Assembly (NCBI GenBank): GCA_029202985.1 | Contig: CP119316.1 | Location: forward strand, 2,646,001 to 2,710,000 | Reading direction: 5' to 3' | DNA from: Candidatus Andeanibacterium colombiense | GTDB lineage: Bacteria > Pseudomonadota > Alphaproteobacteria > Sphingomonadales > Sphingomonadaceae | DNA: 64,000 nt | Part shown: piece after piece, positions 60,233 through 64,000 of the stretch | Layout of the letters: the number at the start of each line of letters is the position of its first letter | Position numbering within the stretch: position 1 is the stretch's first letter | Notes under the pieces: model-generated | Seen by the model: the letters and a program-made list of their open reading frames with translations, nothing else | Databases searched by the model: none | Told to the model about the DNA's origin: nothing | Made by a program: the position numbers and the translations under genes

Positions 60233-60263
60233 GCAATGGGCCGGCGTGCTGCCGGCCCATTGC
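60233..60263 (-). terminator. Strong hairpin terminator after protease gene
   Basis: Perfect 13-bp stem (GCAATGGGCCGGC at 60233-60245 with its complement at 60251-60263) and a 5-base loop. On the minus strand it is followed by CCTTTT. It ends the aspartic-protease transcript before the Atm1 gene. Confidence 0.75.
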
Positions 60264-60277
60264 GGACAGTAAACCGA

Positions 60278-61228
60278 TCAGTAAACGGGGGCTCCGGGCG
60301 CTCCCTTATACCAGGCGGTGCCGGGCGGCAGGTCGAACAGCACCTTGCGCTGCTTGAAATCGATCGCGACCCGCTTGAACAATTTGAGTTCGCTCATCCC
60401 CAGCACCATCGCCGGCCGGTCGCCGAGCCCGAGCATCTTGAAGGTGGGCGAATCGACGAAGGCGACCGGGATGTTGCTGACGTTGACCCGCCCGATCGTG
60501 ACCGAGCGAGCGATCTTCAGACCGCTGGATTGCGTGTCGCCGTTGATGTCGGTCATCTGCGCTTCGCCGAACTCGCGCCCGCGCAGCTTGGCTTGCAGCG
60601 CCAGATTGCCGACCGTGCCCTGCGAGCCGGTCCCGACGATTACCGCGACCTTGACCCCGTCGAGCTCGGCATCGGTGATCACCAGCTGGCCCAGCACGCG
60701 CCGGGCGCGCACCACGATGTCATAGCCTTTGTCGCCGCCGAGCGTGTCGGCGTCGGCGACCGAGAAGGTCCCGGCTTTGAAATCGAGCAACACGCGCTGG
60801 TCCTGCAGGCTGTCGAGCCCAAGGATCCCGTCGGCGCTGCCGATGTTCTCCTGCGCGACCAGCGGCACGGTCTCTATATAGAAGAGGCGACTGCCGAGCC
60901 CGAGTTCCATCACCGGGGCGACTTCGATCTGCGCCCGGCTCGAAATCCCGACCAGGGTCGCGGTCTTGCGGTCGGTCACGCCGAGCCGGTCGGCCAGCCC
61001 GCGCGACAGCACGGTCGCCTGCGCGCCGGTGTCGATCATGAAGCGGAACGGCCCCTGGCCCTCGACCGTGACCGGCACGGTCAGGCGATTGTTATCCTCG
61101 GCGGCGGTCTTGAGCACGTCGATCGTGCCGGGCGGCTGGGGCGAGGTTCCGCTATCGGCAAGCGGTGCCAGATTGGTGGTGGTGGCCGCCGCGATCAGGG
61201 CGGCGGATGCGACTGCTAACCAGCCCAT
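60278..61228 (-). CDS. Retropepsin-like aspartic protease family protein
   Basis: A 316-residue secreted or periplasmic protein with a signal-like N-terminus. It has two pepsin-type half-domains. The first has the active-site triad in FMIDTGAQATVLS (D66-T67-G68). The matching position of the second reads VIVGTGSQGTVG, with Gly199 where the catalytic aspartate is expected. Start at 61228 chosen because GGAG lies 8 bases upstream. It may be an atypical or inactive peptidase, or act as a homodimer of first domains. Confidence 0.8.
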   Translation of the reverse strand: MGWLAVASAALIAAATTTNLAPLADSGTSPQPPGTIDVLKTAAEDNNRLTVPVTVEGQGPFRFMIDTGAQATVLSRGLADRLGVTDRKTATLVGISSRAQIEVAPVMELGLGSRLFYIETVPLVAQENIGSADGILGLDSLQDQRVLLDFKAGTFSVADADTLGGDKGYDIVVRARRVLGQLVITDAELDGVKVAVIVGTGSQGTVGNLALQAKLRGREFGEAQMTDINGDTQSSGLKIARSVTIGRVNVSNIPVAFVDSPTFKMLGLGDRPAMVLGMSELKLFKRVAIDFKQRKVLFDLPPGTAWYKGAPGAPVY

Positions 61229-61415
61229 AGCCTGCACTCCCTTCAGCCCGGGCTCGCGTTCGGCCCGGTGCTAGCGATACATAGCATGAGAATGGCCGCA
61301 GCGCTAATCGAGCCGCTTTCATCGCTCCGGCAGGCAACGGGATCGCCGGACGCGGTGGCCGGCATATGCTTAATCGCGAAACCCGAAATTTAACCTTCGG
61401 CGTTATTCCCGCCTC

Positions 61416-62270
61416 ATGGTCAGCCCGAAAACGATCGTCGCCGTGTTGGCGCATAATGAGGAGCGCCGCATCGCGCGCTGCCTTGCGAGCCTGCCTCTCG
61501 GCGAACCGGACATCGAGGTCCACGCGGTGGTGAACGGTTCCAGCGACCGGACCGCGCAGATCGCGCGCGGGTTCGAAGGCGTCACGGTTCACGAATATCC
61601 GCAGGGCGGAAAGGCCCGTAGCTGGAACCGCTTCGCGCTCGACACGCCGGGGATCGAGGGCGATGTATTCGTGTTCGTCGATGGCGATGCCGAAGTGCTG
61701 CCGGGCTCGGTCGCGGTGCTGGGGAAAGCGCTGGCCGATCATCCCGGCGCCAATGCCGCCGCCGGCCTGCCGCGCAACGGGCGCAACGCCGAGGCCTACC
61801 GTGCGCAGATGATCGCCAGCCGGGGCCTGTTCGGCGACCTCTACGCGCTGAGCGGGGATTTCATCCGGCGCATGCGCCTGGCCGATATCCGCCTGCCCGA
61901 AGATCTCGTGGGCGACGACGGGCTGCTCGGCGCGCTCGCCAAGACCGACCTTGCCAATGAGGACAACTGGCGCGACGAGCGCGTGGTCCCGTGCCCGGAT
62001 GCCGGCTTCCTGTGCGAGCCGACCGCGCTGCTCTCCCCCGCGACGCTCGCGGTCCAGTACAAGCGGATGATCAATTACTCGGTGCGGCATTTCCAGAATC
62101 GGATGATCAGCAAGATCATGCGCGGGGAAGGGCCGACCGCGCTGCCGCCGCGCCTGTCCGCGCTCTATCCCGCCTGGCTGCCGCAGTTCAGCCCCCGCCG
62201 CCATCCGCAATTGTGGTGGTTCGACCGCCGGGCGCTTGCGCGCATGGCGCGCGCGGCTTCTGCTGGATAG
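61416..62270 (+). CDS. Glycosyltransferase family 2 protein
   Basis: A 284-residue GT-A enzyme: TIVAVLAHNEERRIARCLASL, VVNGSSDRTAQIA, and the nucleotide-sugar/Mn motif in FVFVDGDAEVL (DGD). No membrane segments. It starts a group with a second DxD protein and a flippase, indicating polysaccharide or glycoconjugate synthesis. Confidence 0.88.
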   Translation: MVSPKTIVAVLAHNEERRIARCLASLPLGEPDIEVHAVVNGSSDRTAQIARGFEGVTVHEYPQGGKARSWNRFALDTPGIEGDVFVFVDGDAEVLPGSVAVLGKALADHPGANAAAGLPRNGRNAEAYRAQMIASRGLFGDLYALSGDFIRRMRLADIRLPEDLVGDDGLLGALAKTDLANEDNWRDERVVPCPDAGFLCEPTALLSPATLAVQYKRMINYSVRHFQNRMISKIMRGEGPTALPPRLSALYPAWLPQFSPRRHPQLWWFDRRALARMARAASAG

Positions 62271-62293
62271 GCGCTTGTGGTAGCGCACCCCCG

Positions 62294-63220
62294 ATGATCG
62301 AGCTCGCCGAGACACTATTGCGCAAGCTGCGCGAACGCCTCCATCTTCGCCAGGCGCGCGCGGTCCTCGCCACCGCGCCGCTGGTGCCGCAAGACGACGG
62401 GGTGATCCTGTTCTCGATGATCGGGACGCGCGTGGTGCTGCCCTATCTGGTCGCGATCAAGTCGCTCCATCAGCATTTGCAGCGGGGGCGCTGCGTGATT
62501 CTCGACGACGGATCGCTGACCTCTGAAGACAAGGCCGTGCTGGCCGGGCATCTCGGCAACCCCGAGATCCATCATATCGACGACATCGATGTCGGCCCGT
62601 GCCCGCGGCGCAGCGTGTGGGAGCGGCTGCTGCTCCTGCTCGAGCTGCGGCAGCAGGCCTATACGCTGCAGGTCGATTCGGACACAGTCACGCTGGGGCC
62701 GGTGCCCGAAGTGCTGGCCGCGATCGAGCAGGGGCGCAATTTCACGCTCAAGGGCGAGGCATCGGCGCGCTGGCTGACGGTCGAGGAGTTCAAGCTGACC
62801 ACGCCCGGCCTCGATCCGCTGTCGCCGACGACCCATGTCCAGGGCGCGGCGGAAGAACTGCTTCCGCAGGCGCTCGCCCGGCTGCCCCAGCCCGCGCATT
62901 ACGTGCGTGGCTGTGCCGGCTTCGCCGGTTTCGCGAAAGGCGGGGCGGGGCGCGAAATGGCCGAGCAGTTCAGCCGCGATGTCGAGGCGATCGTTGGCCG
63001 CGAGAGCTGGAAGCGCTGGGGCAGCGAACAGGTGACCTCGAACGTGATCGTCGCCAATGAAGGCGAGCCGGTGCTGCTGCCTTACGACCGCTATCTCAAT
63101 TTCTGGAACGAGCCGCTGCCTGCGGGGACCGCCTTCACGCATTTCATCGGCACGTTCCGCTTCCACCGGGGCGCCTATGCCGCCGCGACCCGCAAGGCGA
63201 TCGCCGCGCTGCGGAGATAG
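62294..63220 (+). CDS. Glycosyltransferase-like protein of unknown specificity
   Basis: A 308-residue soluble protein. AYTLQVDSDTVTLGPVPEVL contains a DSD motif in a context typical of GT-A retaining enzymes, and VILFSMIGTRVVLPYLVAIKSLHQHL resembles a sugar-nucleotide-binding first strand. I do not place it in a named family. It follows the GT2 gene by 23 bp and abuts the flippase gene, so it probably acts on the same glycan. Confidence 0.6.
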   Translation: MIELAETLLRKLRERLHLRQARAVLATAPLVPQDDGVILFSMIGTRVVLPYLVAIKSLHQHLQRGRCVILDDGSLTSEDKAVLAGHLGNPEIHHIDDIDVGPCPRRSVWERLLLLLELRQQAYTLQVDSDTVTLGPVPEVLAAIEQGRNFTLKGEASARWLTVEEFKLTTPGLDPLSPTTHVQGAAEELLPQALARLPQPAHYVRGCAGFAGFAKGGAGREMAEQFSRDVEAIVGRESWKRWGSEQVTSNVIVANEGEPVLLPYDRYLNFWNEPLPAGTAFTHFIGTFRFHRGAYAAATRKAIAALRR

Positions 63221-64000
63221 TCAGCCCTTGCGGCGGATGAGCGAGAGCACTTCCACCACGCGCTCGCGCGAGAAGGCCAGTAGCCCACCGCCGTAGATCA
63301 GCCCGCCGACCGCGACCAGCACCGCCAGCCGCGCCGGCGCGGACATTGCGGGCAGGGCCCCGTCGGCCAGCCGGACCCCGACGAACATCGCGACCCCCGC
63401 GATCAACGGGGCGCTCAGCGCGCGCAGGAAATCGCGCGGGCGGATGCCAAGCACCGGCAAGACCCAGTGAGTCGAGATCACCACCAGCGGGAAATATCCG
63501 GCGATCCACGAGATCGCGAGGCCGGTCACGCCCCAGCGGACCCCGATCAGGAAGGCGAGCGGGAGCAGCACGGCGCCTGCGATGGAAGTCCTGGTGTAGA
63601 TCCCCGGCCGTCCCGCGGCGTTGGTCGCCGGGCCGTAGAGCACCTGCAGCATCATCAGCGGCATCGCGAAACCGAGTACCGCGATGACCGGCGCGACCTG
63701 CGCCCACTTCGGCCCGAGCGCGACCGCCACCAGCGGCCCGGCGCTCGCCGCGAAGCCGAGGCAGAACGGCATGCCGATCAGCATCAGCACCCGCACCGCC
63801 TTGAGGAAGCCCTGCGCCATCGCGGCCGAATCGTCCTTGACCCGCGCGTAGGCGCTGAACGCGACCTCGTTGATCGGCGGCACGAACTTGTTCACGAACA
63901 GCTGGGTCAGGAACAGGCTGGTCGTATAGATGCCCAGCAGATGCGGATCGAAGCTGCGGCCCGCGATCACGATGTCGGCCTGGGTCTGGATGAACCAGAA
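63221..64000 (-). CDS. Oligosaccharide flippase / O-antigen exporter (partial)
   Basis: The 3' part of a MOP-superfamily (Wzx-like) transporter; the 5' end lies beyond the window. The visible 259 residues begin FWFIQTQADIVIAGRSFDPHLLGIY and contain about eight membrane helices with FLTQLFVNKFVPPINEVAFSAYARV. It moves lipid-linked sugars across the inner membrane. It shares its end with the neighbouring glycosyltransferase-like gene (adjacent, convergent). Confidence 0.85.
   Translation of the reverse strand, partial: FWFIQTQADIVIAGRSFDPHLLGIYTTSLFLTQLFVNKFVPPINEVAFSAYARVKDDSAAMAQGFLKAVRVLMLIGMPFCLGFAASAGPLVAVALGPKWAQVAPVIAVLGFAMPLMMLQVLYGPATNAAGRPGIYTRTSIAGAVLLPLAFLIGVRWGVTGLAISWIAGYFPLVVISTHWVLPVLGIRPRDFLRALSAPLIAGVAMFVGVRLADGALPAMSAPARLAVLVAVGGLIYGGGLLAFSRERVVEVLSLIRRKG

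Overview
The window is GC-rich and host-coded almost throughout. Four large TonB-dependent receptors (TBDRs), three PepSY membrane proteins, an EipA (DUF1134) protein, a YegD-type Hsp70 relative, an Atm1-type ABC exporter and dense overlapping gene pairs point to a sphingomonad alphaproteobacterium (Sphingomonas, Novosphingobium, Sphingopyxis or Erythrobacter type). No 16S rRNA gene is present, so the genus is not fixed. All assignments come from reading translations and motifs; no database search was run.

Layout. 0-9 kb: a leftward TPP-enzyme / MarR / GMC-oxidoreductase group, two DUF6644-like membrane proteins, a GH65-type glycosidase coupled to a hemerythrin, and a short exonuclease III remnant. 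9-31.4 kb: a metal and chelate uptake region. It holds a dmeF Co/Ni exporter transcribed with a BtuFCD-type ABC importer; a BtuB-like TBDR followed by an uncharacterised protein, a FhuF-type [2Fe-2S] protein and a second uncharacterised protein; a PhyH-type 2OG dioxygenase; a TBDR-DUF3649-PepSY operon; two more TBDRs; and two more PepSY loci. 31.9-40.7 kb: an integrated island bounded by a 14-bp duplication of the tRNA-Ser(GCU) 3' end. It carries an integrase, an AlpA-like regulator, a primase-helicase, an iteron-like TTATTGYG array, several small unknown proteins and a type II restriction-modification pair. 40.7-64 kb: housekeeping genes including eipA, an aminotransferase, ribDE, SCO1/YcgN/YgjP, COQ9, feoAB, ssb, bamE, hslVU, two cytochrome c'-like lipoproteins, an Atm1 exporter and the edge of a polysaccharide locus.

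Most interesting signal: a composite palindromic element built from GTAAC/GTTAC half-sites (GTAAC-N5/6-GTTAC, N7, ATTACSGTAAT, then TWACT). It recurs upstream of the dmeF-btuFCD, BtuB-FhuF, PhyH and TBDR-DUF3649-PepSY units, always in the same orientation to the gene, with a weaker copy before the DUF6644 pair. A different family of TTGC/GCAA palindromes sits before the remaining TBDRs and PepSY genes, and another palindrome lies before feoAB. The region therefore looks like two interleaved metal regulons: one Fur-like and one under an unidentified sensor that coordinates import of a corrinoid- or siderophore-like chelate with Co/Ni export and reductive release.

The island resembles a small P4-like or PICI-like satellite (integrase, AlpA, primase, origin, no capsid genes) with restriction-modification cargo. 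A truncated integrase start just outside its left end, and a further 13-bp copy of the tRNA-Ser 3' end at 8.86 kb, hint that older elements used the same site.
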